In this document: piece by piece, positions 51,455 to 63,440 of the stretch
Layout: every line of letters begins with the position of its first letter
Position numbering within the stretch: position 1 is the stretch's first letter
Assembly (NCBI GenBank): GCA_035041965.1
Contig: JAPYMA010000093.1
Location: 62,001 to 126,000, forward strand
Source of the DNA: Anisakis pegreffii
Lineage: Eukaryota; Nematoda; Chromadorea; Rhabditida; Anisakidae
Length of the DNA: 64,000 nucleotides
Direction: 5' to 3'
The notes under the pieces: generated by a model
What the model saw: the letters and a program-made list of their open reading frames with translations, nothing else
Database searches by the model: none
What the model was told of the DNA's origin: nothing
Translations under genes and position numbers: made by a program

Positions 51455-52243
51455 TCGAGCACAGATTTCGCTCGTTTCATCGTGATCATATTCAGTGCTA
51501 TCGAAATTATTCAATTTTCGCTCGTGATTGTAATCACTCATCGAAGTTCGAATTTCATGATGACAGATGGTTCCCATCGCTATTATCGTTATCTGCACGG
51601 AAAGAGGGACGTCAAGTAAGGAAGAATGTGATATTGCTAATAACAAATAGGCATAAACTCGTGATGAGTTGGATTTGCTGATTAAATAAATAACTACTCA
51701 GTCATATCGTTTCCACTAATCTTTCAATATTCATAACTTTTATCAATGTTCTACTCAATTTATCATTGTTGTCTTATTTATCACTGCGTATATGCATCAA
51801 CGGAAATGCTCTTGCGAAACGTGTCATGCGGTATAAAATTCAGATTTGATTAAAATTTCCAACTGCTTTGCAAGATTGTTTCTACTGGTTCCAGGAATCC
51901 GTCTGGTTGAATCAATTTTGAGAAGAAATTCGCATCTTAATAGCAAGGAGCACGGTAAGAACCTCGTGCCTTCCCATATAGGAATACGAAGATCTTCCTG
52001 ACCTTGTTGTTGTTATCAATCTCAGTACAAATGGCACACTTCAGAAAATAAAGCTACCGTTTTATTGGTATTAATATCAGTACAAGACGTAATCACCATT
52101 AATATTCATACAAACATGATAGTTTATTATATGACAGTAATCAGCATCAAACTTTATACAAGTGTATTAATGTCTGAGATTGGTGAGTGAAAAGTGTTCC
52201 GAGAGAGACTCTTCATATTTAGAGGGCATAACGATAGCATTTA
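51455..52243. other. Convergent intergenic region between the K2P channel and the GPCR
   Basis: It contains the second copy (51818-51935) of the about 130-bp repeat and T-rich probable 3' UTR sequence. No gene seen. Confidence 0.5.
51818..51935. repeat. Diverged direct repeat flanking the last K2P exon, copy 2
   Basis: Partner of 50994-51126, with scattered substitutions and small gaps. Confidence 0.7.
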
Positions 52244-55200
52244 TCACGTTATATTCAATGACTTTACTTCGGTCCTCAGCACGTTTCGTTTCCAGTTGAA
52301 TGACAAGAATATAACACTGAAACATTTTTGGGTCAGGCATTAAATAAGTAACAACAAACAAATTATAGTTTTTTGAGCGATACAGAGTCTGATAAATATT
52401 CCATCAGTATGTAATTTGGCTGCTTGAACTTTAACGTCGAGTTCGGAATTCAATGATTTGTCAAACTGATTTGTGAATGATTTAGGAAGATGGTTCAATT
52501 TGCATATATTAGCAAATGGCTAATATAGGACTGAAGATGACGAATGGATTGTTGACAGCATTCTTTGATTCTTGGACTTCAGAGCTTTAGACTAACTTGG
52601 ACTATTTGGAGGGAATAGGTATGAAAGAAGGAAATAAAACGTTGACAATAAATTTAGATTAATGCTTGTATTGTAGTGATTTGCAACTTTTGATTACATT
52701 AGATTTAAAAAGTTTGAAATGAAATGAAATAGAGAGAATTACGAGACCAATAAATTAATTGAATCACTGATGATCAATCAAACTTAATGGTTCCTCTTGA
52801 TTTTCGCAAAAACTATCAGCAACTTGAGCGCTTACTAACGTTATTGCTTTAAATGTTTAAATGTTATATTAACATGACAAATATTCGCGAAAAAGAAAAT
52901 CCGTTCAAATGAAATTATTATTTCTATGAGTATATGATTAGTAAGCTTAATATAATGACTGTTATCGTGACTATAACTGACGAACTTTTTCGAGCGATTC
53001 AATTATCTGCTTCTTTTTATATTCACTCTGAACAATACGTTTGATCTGGATCAATCAAATACGTTCACTGATCTGAGCAAAATCCAAATCGTTTTTGAAT
53101 CACTTAAGATGGCATGAAGCCGAAACGTTGAATATTGTCGCAATGTTTCTTAGTACGCTTGAAATCGTTTTGTTTTTATGTTCCCTCTGAATTCCTATGA
53201 AGAAAGCGTCCACTAATGATGTTAATGAGAAACAAACCCGCATAGGACGTGCATCATTTGAAAGGCGACCGTGACACAAGCGAATGTCGCTAAACGTGAT
53301 GAAGTGAGGTGAGAAACTATATGAAACAAGAATAAGCCAATCACAAATACCAGTGTGTATAAACATGACTGAAATTTCAAAACATTCATAAAATCATTAC
53401 TGGAAATATTATTAACAATTACATTAATAGTGACATTAATTAATTAAGTCAACAAATTAACATTATGGATGATCATGCACAGAACATAAATCGTTTGGAA
53501 AATAATTTTCTTGGAGAACCTGAGCGAACAAAATAACTTCTCGTCGACGCTTCCGAATTGCGTGAATCTTAACGAATGCCCTCGAAGAACACTGTTGCAT
53601 CCGCTGAAAGCAAAGTTAAAAACTCGATGACCGCAAGAGTAAATCTTCATCATTATAATTACCACAAGAAGCAGGCGCTAATGGCGATAGTTATGATCAA
53701 CGAAGTACTGCTTGTCGGTAATTGTTACCAGTAATTTGATCATAAACAAAAATTTCACTCTGATCCTCATGTTTTGCACAAACTTCCTATGAAGATACGA
53801 TAAGTGATCTAAATATACGATGCATACCTCAGTGTAGTTTCGGAGCCGAAAAAATGCGCATGCGTCCACTAAAAGTGCACTAATAGCCAAGATCAGTGAT
53901 AAAACAAAATCCACATAAAACGACATGAATTTCCCACAGCCGGCCTTGTCAAAACGCCATAAATAGGTATCTCGATGAAATGTATACGTGCAGCCATCTG
54001 AAGACAGCACAAAAAATGGACCAATCAATGCTACTAAAACTCGTTCAGATGCTTTCTCTTTGTGTTTTTTTACGTGTTACATTTGTCGTACACAACTGTC
54101 TGATTTCTCACAAAGAATTCAATGGAATCTTCGAGCTATTGTTCAAGAGCCCTTTGAAGAAAGAGCTTTCTGCTCAATGCCATGACGTATTTGACAATGC
54201 AATATTCCCAAGTATTTGATAAAGCGGAAACTTAAAAAAGAATTTGCATTGAAAGCATGAAACTAAAAAGCATGAGAAGTTCACAGTTAAATTCACTCAC
54301 CAATATAATAAATAGAACAAAGTGTCAGCCAAAGAGCAAATGTGCCTCCAACGCATACAATGGAAAGTTTAGTCGTGAACAATGTTCCGTATTTAGTGGG
54401 AAAACTTATAGCGGTAAAGCGATTCAACGCAATCAACAGCAGTATCGTGACGGCTGAATAAAACTGTGAATTGACGATATGAGCCACTACGCTTGCCAGT
54501 ACAGATGCAGCCCAAGTTCCAGGTCTTAAATTATGAATGATTCTATTATTGTGGATTCAGAGTTTTCAATTTCTTCTGAAAGCACTCCGTTGAGCAGAAA
54601 GAAACCAAGCGAAACGATTCCAAAATGATTCAATGGAAGCTGTATACGGCGTCCAGGGAACGATCATAAACATTTAATTAAAGAGACGCTGAACACAATT
54701 GGAGTTATTGAAACTAGGAAAATGAAGTTAGAAATTGAACTGGACAGTCAATAATTAGTAAATTTCTTCAGAAGCATAACTGATCAATGAGCTAGTTCGA
54801 TCGAGCCATGCTAAGTCCGAATCCAGTTGGAATTTTAGAATTTTTTGCAAACTTTTTTATCCACTGAAAGGGTTTTGCGATAAAGTTGAGTCGTACAAGC
54901 ATAAACTTATGACTGTATGAAACTTGCGAAGGGATTCATTGAAAACGAGTGAGGAATTGAATCAAAAGTTGTTGAATTACATGGCGACGACGGGCGGAAT
55001 CCATAGAAGTGTGACAAGCAACACAATGAAATGTGACAGCAAGAAGCCACCACAAAGAATTCCAAATGAATTATGCAGATTCCGCGATGTACGAATCACA
55101 TTTAACGCCATTGCATTCAACACCAGACCTGCTGTTGTGACCTAGAAGTTTTGAATACTCAAAAAATGTCCTGACTGGAGTACAAGTCAGCATCAATTAC

Positions 55201-55448
55201 GATCAGGTGCTTCAAGTTCAACGAAATTAGCTAATATAACTTTCAATTAGTTCGTTTTGTTTTGTTCCGAAAAGTTTTTAAACGCAATGACTGATGACGT
55301 TCACCTTCGTAAAATAAATTAAAATGAATTATGACTGCCAATATGATGTAAAATCAGTTTTGAGTTTAAGTGTACGAACTCAAAAGAAACCTACACAAAC
55401 TGTAATCACTATCACAGCGATATCCTCGTTGATATTTGAAGATCTCAT
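52244..55448 (-). CDS. Srx-like serpentine chemoreceptor (7TM GPCR)
   Basis: Seven minus-strand exons give 296 aa: 55401-55448, 54981-55141, 54301-54524, 53828-53997, 53520-53603, 53238-53368, 52244-52316. The N-terminus MRSSNINEDIAVIVI leads into TM1 (AGLVLNAMALNVI). Further segments are HNSFGILCGGFLLSHFIVLL, WAASVLASVVAH, VTILLLIALNRFTAISFPTK (NRF replaces DRY), IVCVGGTFALWLTLCSIYYI, FVLSLILAISALLVDACAFF, SCLYTLVFVIGLFLFHIVSH and FQMMHVLCGVIFLSFNW. A conserved-looking basic loop, KIHAIRKRRREVILFAQ, precedes TM6. The last exon, about 0.9 kb away, completes TM7 with a split Gly codon after a TTTCAG acceptor. Length and motif order fit nematode Srx receptors, usually expressed in sensory neurons. 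Exon 3 follows a TTTAAG acceptor. Subfamily assignment is by pattern only. Confidence 0.85.
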
Positions 55449-56027
55449 TAAATCCTGTTGAACACACAACAGCACGCACAATTTCAATTAATTAGTCGCT
55501 GTTCAAGTGGAATGCCAAATCCCAATAAGATTTCTCTCTGTTTTGGACGTATGGAAGCAAGCGTGATAATGCGTTTCAGAGACAGCTGTGTAGCACCCGG
55601 TGAATGAGTTCACTCGACAAACTGATTAAATAATGAGGCGGACGCAAGTTTTTGACGATACGCTTGGTTGAGTTGAAAAAGATTAGCGTCGTTGTCGTGG
55701 CCGCGAAAGATTAGCTTTGTTATCTTGTTCGTTCAGTCATTTGCACGGAACAGCTGCTCTCGGTAATATTTAATGAAATTCAATGAACTTATAATCGTGA
55801 AAATAACATTCACTTAAGATGTGCTGAGTGAAAATAACATTTCTCCAATGTTATGATCGTTGGGCAATAAAGCAAAAAACCACTACAGCAAAATTCTGAA
55901 TGGACGATTAACGTTCGCCCACCGTTATGTTTAGTGTATCAGTGTCAATGATTTCTTAAAGTTTGAGACACCTCGCCATTTGCCTCAATTCAAATCTTTA
56001 GTGAGCAGGTGGTTCTTGCAGTTTTTG
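55449..56027. other. Intergenic region upstream of the GPCR
   Basis: No coding exon seen; the receptor promoter should be here. Confidence 0.45.
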
Positions 56028-56937
56028 ATGATTATTCCGCTTCTCGTTGCTTTATATCACGCTCATCTGGATGCATTTCTATGTAATAGACTAACAGAGA
56101 TAATCACATTTTCGAATAAAAACCAAGAGCAACAAAGTTCAATGAAATTTTGAGACGTTTCCTCTCACAAGATTTGTTCTGCTTCAATATTCCATCTGTT
56201 AATTCAACTACATGTTCCAAAGACTGCAAGTCTTTTTACTACCCTATTTGGAAACGTTTTCATCTGGTCGAAATGTACTCAAGTTCTTACTGAGTTCAAT
56301 CATAGTGAGAATTCATTGCCGACGTGAGCAAAGTTGTTCCATTCAAAAGGATCTTATGCTTGAATATCAAGTACATTTGCATGGTTTTTGATCGAAATTA
56401 TTAAATATGTAAGTGCTCGATGGTTCCATGAAAATCTATTGCGGATGTTTTTTCACTTTTTAGCTAAACTCTAAACTTTTAATTTATTCGAAACTCGAAT
56501 GATAAAATTCATGCGATGCATTTTTTTTGTAAAAAATCGAAATTTCCGAAATGGCAGAATTCACTCGACGTTAATACTGAGAGAAAATGGACTTGAAGCA
56601 TAGCAAATAAGTGCTTGAGAATCAAGAATTTCATATTCACATGCAGGTGTACTGCTATCAGCTTGGACCCTAAATGCCTTAACATTGAATATGCAGTATG
56701 CCCTTGCGGCATGATCATTCTCATCATTGTATGAAGTATTAATTTGAATTTGAATACTTAGTTCCTTGGATTTGTTCAATAGTTTGTTGATTTAGCTCCC
56801 TTCTGATTAATAATGAACATATTGGTTCGAAAAAATGTGTTTAAACATGCCCCGCATCGACATTTCAATAATTGTTCGATCCTGGGATGAAAAATCGATC
56901 CCGGGATTGAAAAATCGTCGGGATTTTGCAAACCCTA
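56028..56937. mobile_element. 5'-truncated copy of a TAGGGTTTGC-ended transposon
   Basis: It aligns with the right-hand part of the element at 57183-58776, for example CTTTATATCACGCTCATCTG, AAAGACTGCAAGTCTTTTTA and CCGCATCGACATTTC. It ends with the same terminus, GGGATTTTGCAAACCCTA (56920-56937). The left terminus is missing. It lacks the nested insertion seen in the other copy, so it shows the empty site near 56,516-56,535. Confidence 0.85.
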
Positions 56938-57182
56938 GTCAGCACCTGCGATTTTCATAGTTCAGCAGTTGTATATGAATACAACAATAATAATTTTGAT
57001 TAGTTATTCAGGTCTACACATCATCAGGAGAGAATTTGCAACGTTACACTTTGATTCAATTTTGAAACATCCATTAAAATTCAGATATACATCTATTATA
57101 AATCGGCCGAATGTACTATAGAATGAAACAAAATATTAGGGCAAAGCACCTGAATGGCAACGATTCATCATTACGTACATAT

Positions 57183-58776
57183 TAGGGTTTGCACGGGATC
57201 CCGGGATTTCAGTTCTGATCCCGATCCCGGGATTTAAGATTTGGAAAATCTCGGGATTTCAGGATTTGATGAAACATGTCAGTTTGCGTGAATTTTGATA
57301 GTATGCTCATCTTGAAGCAAGCCTTAATCATTCCCATCCCATTCATATGCACTCATCTTTGCTGTCTGCCCTCTATAATTGATGAATAGCTAAGGAAATA
57401 GACGCAAGTTCGACGAATGACATGATCAACGACAGCTCGATGAACTTTTACGTAATATTTCATTCAATATTCAACTGATTATTCTGCTCTTCATTGCTTT
57501 ATATCACGCTCATCTGAATGCATTTCTAAGTAGAATAACGCAGATAATCACATTTTCTAATAAGAACCGACAGCAACAAAATTCAACGAAATTTTGAGTC
57601 GTTTCCTCTAACGCGATTTTTCGGCTTCAATATTCCATTTGTTAATTCAACTGCATGTTCTAAAGACTGCAAGTCTTTTTACTTCGCTATTTGGTAACAC
57701 TTTCATCCGATCGAAATGTACATTAATTCTCACTGAGTTCACTCATAGTGAGAATTCACTGTCGAAGTGAGGGAAATTGTTCCATTCAAAAAGATCTTAA
57801 GCTTAACTATCAAGTACATTTCCATAATCTCTGATCGAAATTATCAAACATGTAAGTGCTCGATAGTTCGAAGAAAATCCATTGCGGATTTTTTTCACTT
57901 TTTAGATAAACTCTGAACTTTTAATTTTTTCAAAATTCAAATGATATAATTTATGCGATGCATTTCTCATAGGGGTGAAATTACCCATTTTGGGTAATTT
58001 GGAGGTGTGAAGGGGCAGTGGAGGGAGTCAGGAAATCAGTATTTTATGCAGCTTTTATGTCATGATAGAACACCATTTTGAAGGTGTTTTTCATATTGGG
58101 TATGTAAATGCGATTAGTTGATGGCAATACTCTTCATTCTCCTGAGTATTGGCTTATTAACTCGTCGGACCTAACAGGGTTTTTATTCGTTTTAACAAAG
58201 TTTGCATTCTTTTCCATGCTGTTACAATCGCTCTAATGGCTTTTATCACCAAAAGTGTTCTCTTTTGCTAAGTCCTCATTCACTTCACTTAGCAATTAAA
58301 GTCAAATTCTCATTCCATCGAATACACTCATTCCAAATTCTCATTCCAAAATCGAAATTTCCGAAACGGCAGAATTCACCTGACGTTAATACTGCGAGAA
58401 AATAGACTTGAAGCACTGCAAATAAGTGTTTGAGAATCAAGAATTTCATATTCACATGCAGGTTAGACCCGAGACGACAAGATGCCTTAGCATAGAAAAT
58501 GTAGTATGCCCTTATGACTTGATCATTAGCAACCTTGTATGAAATATTAATCTGAATTTGAACAACTTGGTTCCTCGAATTTGTTCAATAGTTTGTTGAT
58601 TTAGCTCCCTCCTGATTAATAATGAACATATTGGTTTACAAAAATATGTTTGAACATGCCCCGCATCGATATTACAAAAATTGTTCAATCCCGGGATTAT
58701 CCCGGAATCAAAAATCGATCCCGGGATTAAATCCTGATCCCGGGATTGAAAAAACGCCGGGATTTTGCAAACCCTA
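57183..58776. mobile_element. Intact TAGGGTTTGC-ended DNA transposon (1594 bp), non-autonomous, hAT-like
   Basis: Termini are TAGGGTTTGCA (57183) and TGCAAACCCTA (to 58776). Both flanks are GTACATAT (57175-57182, 58777-58784), a perfect 8-bp target duplication. CCCGGGAT motifs are clustered just inside both ends, as expected for transposase-binding subterminal repeats. There is no transposase frame. A 366-bp piece of the other hAT element (57964-58329) is nested inside. The 8-bp duplication points to hAT, but the terminus does not begin CAG, so the superfamily is tentative. Confidence 0.9.
57964..58329. repeat. Nested fragment of the 44.6-kb hAT element
   Basis: It matches 44624-44989 base for base in length with about ten substitutions. 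It lacks the first six terminal bases and everything after the 5' half. It was inserted at or near 57963 relative to the empty copy at 56.5 kb. Confidence 0.9.
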
Positions 58777-58784
58777 GTACATAT

Positions 58785-59966
58785 GGGTTCATTTCAGTCA
58801 TAAGTTCAACTGTAGGCTCACAGCTAAGTACAAGCCTTGTAAGCTTAAGTCTGCATGTGAAAGCAATGTTGAACTGGAACCTGGTTCGAGTGGATTGACT
58901 AAAATGTATTCTTAGGTATGGCTGAAACCTCTACAAGTCTTGCAGATTGCTCATTCACAAAACTGAACATGGGGAAAACTGTTGCTGCTCATTTGGTCCA
59001 GCAACCATCATTATGGATTGGCGATATTTATATTCCAATTAAACTGCTCTATTCCTGTTCTATTTTAAAGAATTGAACAGAACAATTTAAAAAAGAATGT
59101 TAGAACATAACGAAACAACCGAAGAATGAAAAATAACAGAATAAAACAGTTTTAAAAAATTGTGGAACAAAACCAACATTACTGTGGATTCAACAAATAG
59201 CACTGTATATTCAGTTAGGATACTGTAGATTTGTCGCAAACCAATTGGTCAGTTGTCTACGATGGATATTACCGTAGTCTCAAGTTGCCCACGATATCTA
59301 TAACGTGAATTTGGCGAAACAACCGAGCAATGTTCACAATTAATTACTATATTTATTTTCGATGTGACTTGTGTTAATTATTAAGCTTGTCATAAATTTG
59401 AAATTGCCTTTTTTTGAAATTGCTCGGAGAATATTATTTCTCATAATTTGAAATTTTGAAAAGTGTAAAGTGATTTCGTAAAGTTTTGTAGCGAACGAAT
59501 TGAGATTATCAAATATTTGTGGTAAAAACATGAAGATACACACCACAGATTGCTGTTACTTAGATTGTTACTGATCGTTACGATTTGAAATGTTGTTTTC
59601 AAGTTTAATTAATTACTCTGTTCGTTAATTTTTACTATGTTCATTTATTCATTTCAAAACGAACTAATTATTCAGTGAATTAGTTTACTTATGCAACAAA
59701 ATGCAACTGATAAAAATTCAGATATTACTTCATGTTAGAGTCATATTATTGGCTTGTAGATGTGTTCAGAAATCAGACAAACTAATCAGATAAACAGAAT
59801 AGAACAGTCAGTTGCTGTTCTATTTCAGGGAATAGAACGGAATAATTCCAAAACATAAATGCTATCTGTGTACGTGAATGATATCAGTGGCTAGTTGGTA
59901 TGTTCAGAAATCAGATAAACTAACTGTAAAGGTCATTTTTTACCCATTCCAGGTGTGTTGTCCACA
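58785..59966. other. Intergenic region upstream of the TRIP4 exons
   Basis: No convincing exon for the N-terminal part of TRIP4 was seen. CCCATTCCAG at 59943-59952 precedes the ATG at 59967 and could be a leader or internal acceptor. Confidence 0.45.
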
Positions 59967-62900
59967 ATGAAAAGCAACCGAGGAGGTCGTCGTGGAGTGT
60001 CCCTGCAGTCCGTAGCCCAGTCGTTGAGTGCCTCACATCAGAAACAGCAGCAGCCAAACAGAAGAGTAACGGTTAAAGACAGCAATCCGGCGGAAAGGCT
60101 ACGCGCTGGTATGCTTCCTTTCATTTTCATCTGTCGAGATTTGCAGACTTTTTGCAGCCTTTCAAATGATTTTTTTAAATTCTGTCATCTACAGAGCCCG
60201 AGCTTTGCTGAATGCAGACGATGCATGTGTCTGACAATGAGAGCGGTTGTCATTTTGAGAACAAAAATTGTTTGATTCCGTTTCAAAGATTCTCAAAATT
60301 TACATTCAAGTACGATAATAACTTCATTAAACAGCGAAGTAGTAATTGCTGCTCTATCTTGATTAACGTAAATTGGCTTGTAAATGAACCAAAATAATAT
60401 TTGAAAAGCTTTTGATTCGATTTAATTCCAATTATATTTCGATTCGTTTATGCGTGAAAACAACTTGAGCAGAAAGAGGTATATTCCAAAAAAAAACACA
60501 CACAGCTGTTGTGGTTTCCTCATAAAACTTTTCTAAATCTAATTCAACACCGAAGTAATCGGTAGTCATCTTTGTAATTCCTTTATAATCCCGCTTTACG
60601 TAGCAATTGAATTTATGATAGTTACATTTCACTGAAACTGCAATTCGCATTTGAGTGGTGGTTCATTATTCGAAACCGTATGAAAATAGTTATTCTCATT
60701 GAATGGCACGAAACGTAACGTTTGAAGTGATTTAATATAAGTGATAATTAAATTGAAGGACGACACAGGTGTGATTGTCAAGCGCGGATTCATGGATTAA
60801 TACGGAATTGCATGGGTTGTGGACGAATAGTTTGTGAGCAAGAAGGCAGTGGACCGTGTTTTTCTTGCGGCGAATTGGTGTGCACAAGGGAGGAACGACA
60901 GGTATCCGTTTCGATCGTAACTACGGAAATAACAATGACGATAATTTTATATCAGTAACGGAATTAGAACGGAATAATTGTAGCAATTTAAAGAGAAATG
61001 AAATGTGAAATTTTTTCTTACTAGAGTACTGTCGAAGTTAATTGCAAATCTTGATAAAGCAACGTATATCTTGCCGATGATAAATTACTGTTATAGAGAT
61101 AGCAGTAACAATGCTAATAGTAATGGAGTAGTATAGCTGGTAGCTGATAGGATAGAAGAATCACTGATTTTGTTGCAGATGTTAATTTTGATAAATGATA
61201 ATAGTGAGGATAATGTTTTAGAAGTGATCATAGTAATGATAAAAATAATAATCTGATCGTTGTTAATGGAACTAAGAAGTAAAAGAAAGCAACCCAACAT
61301 TGTAACCAAACCATCCGTATACGAAACATATCATATAATATATTAGGGAGAGAAATGCGCAGAGTTCATGCAGATAGGTATATGCAGTATTTATCTACGG
61401 TGAAAAAAAGATAGATCAATGAGTTCGCGCGAAAATGCGTTCAATAGTAAATGATCAACAGTGATCAGGGCTGCAATTGAACTACAGTTTTTGATCGAGT
61501 AATGATAATAATAGAAGGAAACCGAATGGTACCAATAAATAATAATAATAGTAATAATAATAAGAGAATGACAACAGTAATAATAATGCAAGTAACTGTA
61601 ATCTTGGAAACTAAAGCAGATAACAGTTAAAATAAGAATAGTGGTAATATTCAACATGATGAAGACAGTCATAAGAATATGATTCCGTCAATGAGCAGTC
61701 ACATCGAAAAATTCCACCGAATAATTTCAGATTCTAAATCGTAATTCAAAGAAATCAGCAGAGCTCTATGGAAAACTGATGGCTGGTAATGAGGCAAATG
61801 AGTTGAGTGGAAAGTCATCGAGTGGCGAACCGCTTTCGTTGGCCGCTTTGGGGAATGCACTATCGAAGGCTGAGGAATTCAAAAATAGATTGTTGACAGC
61901 AGATGCCGATAGGGAACGGCAAACACACGTGCACGATTTGGAGTCGGATTATTATAATATGGAAAACAATGCTTATTTGACAAAAGAGGTATGGGAATGG
62001 CACATTAAATGATCGACTTTGATGTTTCAATCAGTTCAGTTTGTCCATTTTAGTTGTGAGAGGGGACTGGGTAACTTCATGAAATATCGTTTATCCCTTA
62101 GCATAAATTTGCTGAATATTTAATCACAACATTGATAGATTCCAACCATAAGATATTGAAAGTTCAATAGATCAGTATCCAGTTTACATATCACAGAAAT
62201 AGATTCGGTTCATTTTTTGTGAGTGGTATTTCATTTATTGAATCAACAGTTAGGTGTATTTTGTGATGGTTTTGAAAATGACGGTAACGAGCATGCATGC
62301 ATTTGAAATCATACAGTTGGTATTGTAATTGTAAGGAACGAGAAGCGATAATTGCCCGAAAAGAAGAGCTGAAACAAATGCGTGCACGTCAGAAGAGAGC
62401 GTTGATTGTGGATTTTGATTTGGACAAGAGAACCGTGAATGAGGTACGTGGATAATCCATCAGATATGATAGTTTTGTGTTTGATTTCGATGACTAACTC
62501 ACATTCGAATTGTTTTCTTCGCATCTTATGGCATTGTTTCATTTGGATGCTATGAATACTTTGGAAGAAAGTTCAAGTGAATAGATTCAATTGAACCGAT
62601 GAGGAGATTCACATATAAACCTGTAAATATGTGTCTAGATTCAGTAACTTCAGACCAGTTTTTCAGTTTCGAACGAAAGATTTCAGAAATTTTTAAAAAA
62701 ATTTCTATTTTTTTCAATTTTTCAATTCAGACAAGTTTTCAACTCAACAATTTTGATTTTAGACAAAAGATCAGCATGAGTATGCGGCCAGCGATCCTGT
62801 AATCCAGTCAATCATCAGTAAATCACACCAGAGACAACAACAAGAAAGTGGTGTATTGATGTCAAGACCGAATTTCGATTCCCTATTCCCTTCGTTTACT

Positions 62901-63440
62901 CCGAAAGTATGCAATTTTAATTGTTTTATTTTTGCAACTTCACTATCAAATTGTCGTTTCGTGGAGAGTAATTAAAAGAGTGGAGGAATTTCCATCAGAA
63001 TGATTGAATTGATTAGAAGCATCAAAGAATTTCAGTTGTTCAGTTTTTTGATTTAATCAGTTGCAATCAGTATAGCATTTTCATTGAGTAAAAGAAATCA
63101 ACGTTGGTTATTGGATCATTATGTTTTGTTTACAGCGGCATTTGTTTTTGAATTCATTTATGCACTTAAGTAAGGTTTTACTGAGAAATGTCGACCGCAA
63201 GGTTTTGCGAGGTTGACCATTTGGGAAGCATTCAGAAAGTGAATAATATATTCAGTACGATGAACGATACGGTCACCGAAGTAAGAATGTGCAAGCGTTG
63301 AGTGACGATGAACGATTAGAAATTGACGATATGTTTTTGATACCGAGTGAAGAGATGTTATACGCTGAAGTGGAACGGAAAGGTTATGCGATACCCGTGC
63401 AACAACCACTCGCTTCATTATTAGCTGTTGGTATTAGAAG
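59967..63440 (+). CDS. TRIP4: Activating signal cointegrator 1 (TRIP4/ASC-1), 3' end beyond window
   Basis: Exons: 59967-60108, 60759-60901, 61731-61988, 62336-62443, 62763-62906, 63256-63440, all in phase. TRIP4 is the scaffold of the ASC-1 complex, known from transcription coactivation and ribosome rescue. Exon 2 has the defining C2HC5 zinc finger: CDCQARIHGLIRNC, MGCGRIVCEQEGSGPCFSCG, ELVCTREE. Exon 3 has a charged region with DLESDYYNMENN, which parallels the human DDESDYFASDSN. Exon 4 is a basic helix (ARKEELKQMRARQKRALIVD). Exon 6 enters the ASCH domain (GYAIPVQQPLASLLAVGIRR), where human TRIP4 has a matching QPWASLLVRGIKR; the usual Trp is Leu here. The rest of ASCH is not visible before 64,000. 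The N-terminus (MKSNRGGRRGVSLQ) is much shorter before the finger than in human, so upstream exons may be missed. Acceptors at 60758 (TTGAAG) and 62335 (GTAAG) are atypical. Confidence 0.9.

Noticed and set aside
53176..53194. A short terminal exon for the GPCR ending NSEGT-stop
   Set aside because: It fits in phase, but the alternative exon at 52244-52316 has a strong TTTCAG acceptor and completes TM7 with VIFLSFNWKRN, as expected for the receptor family.
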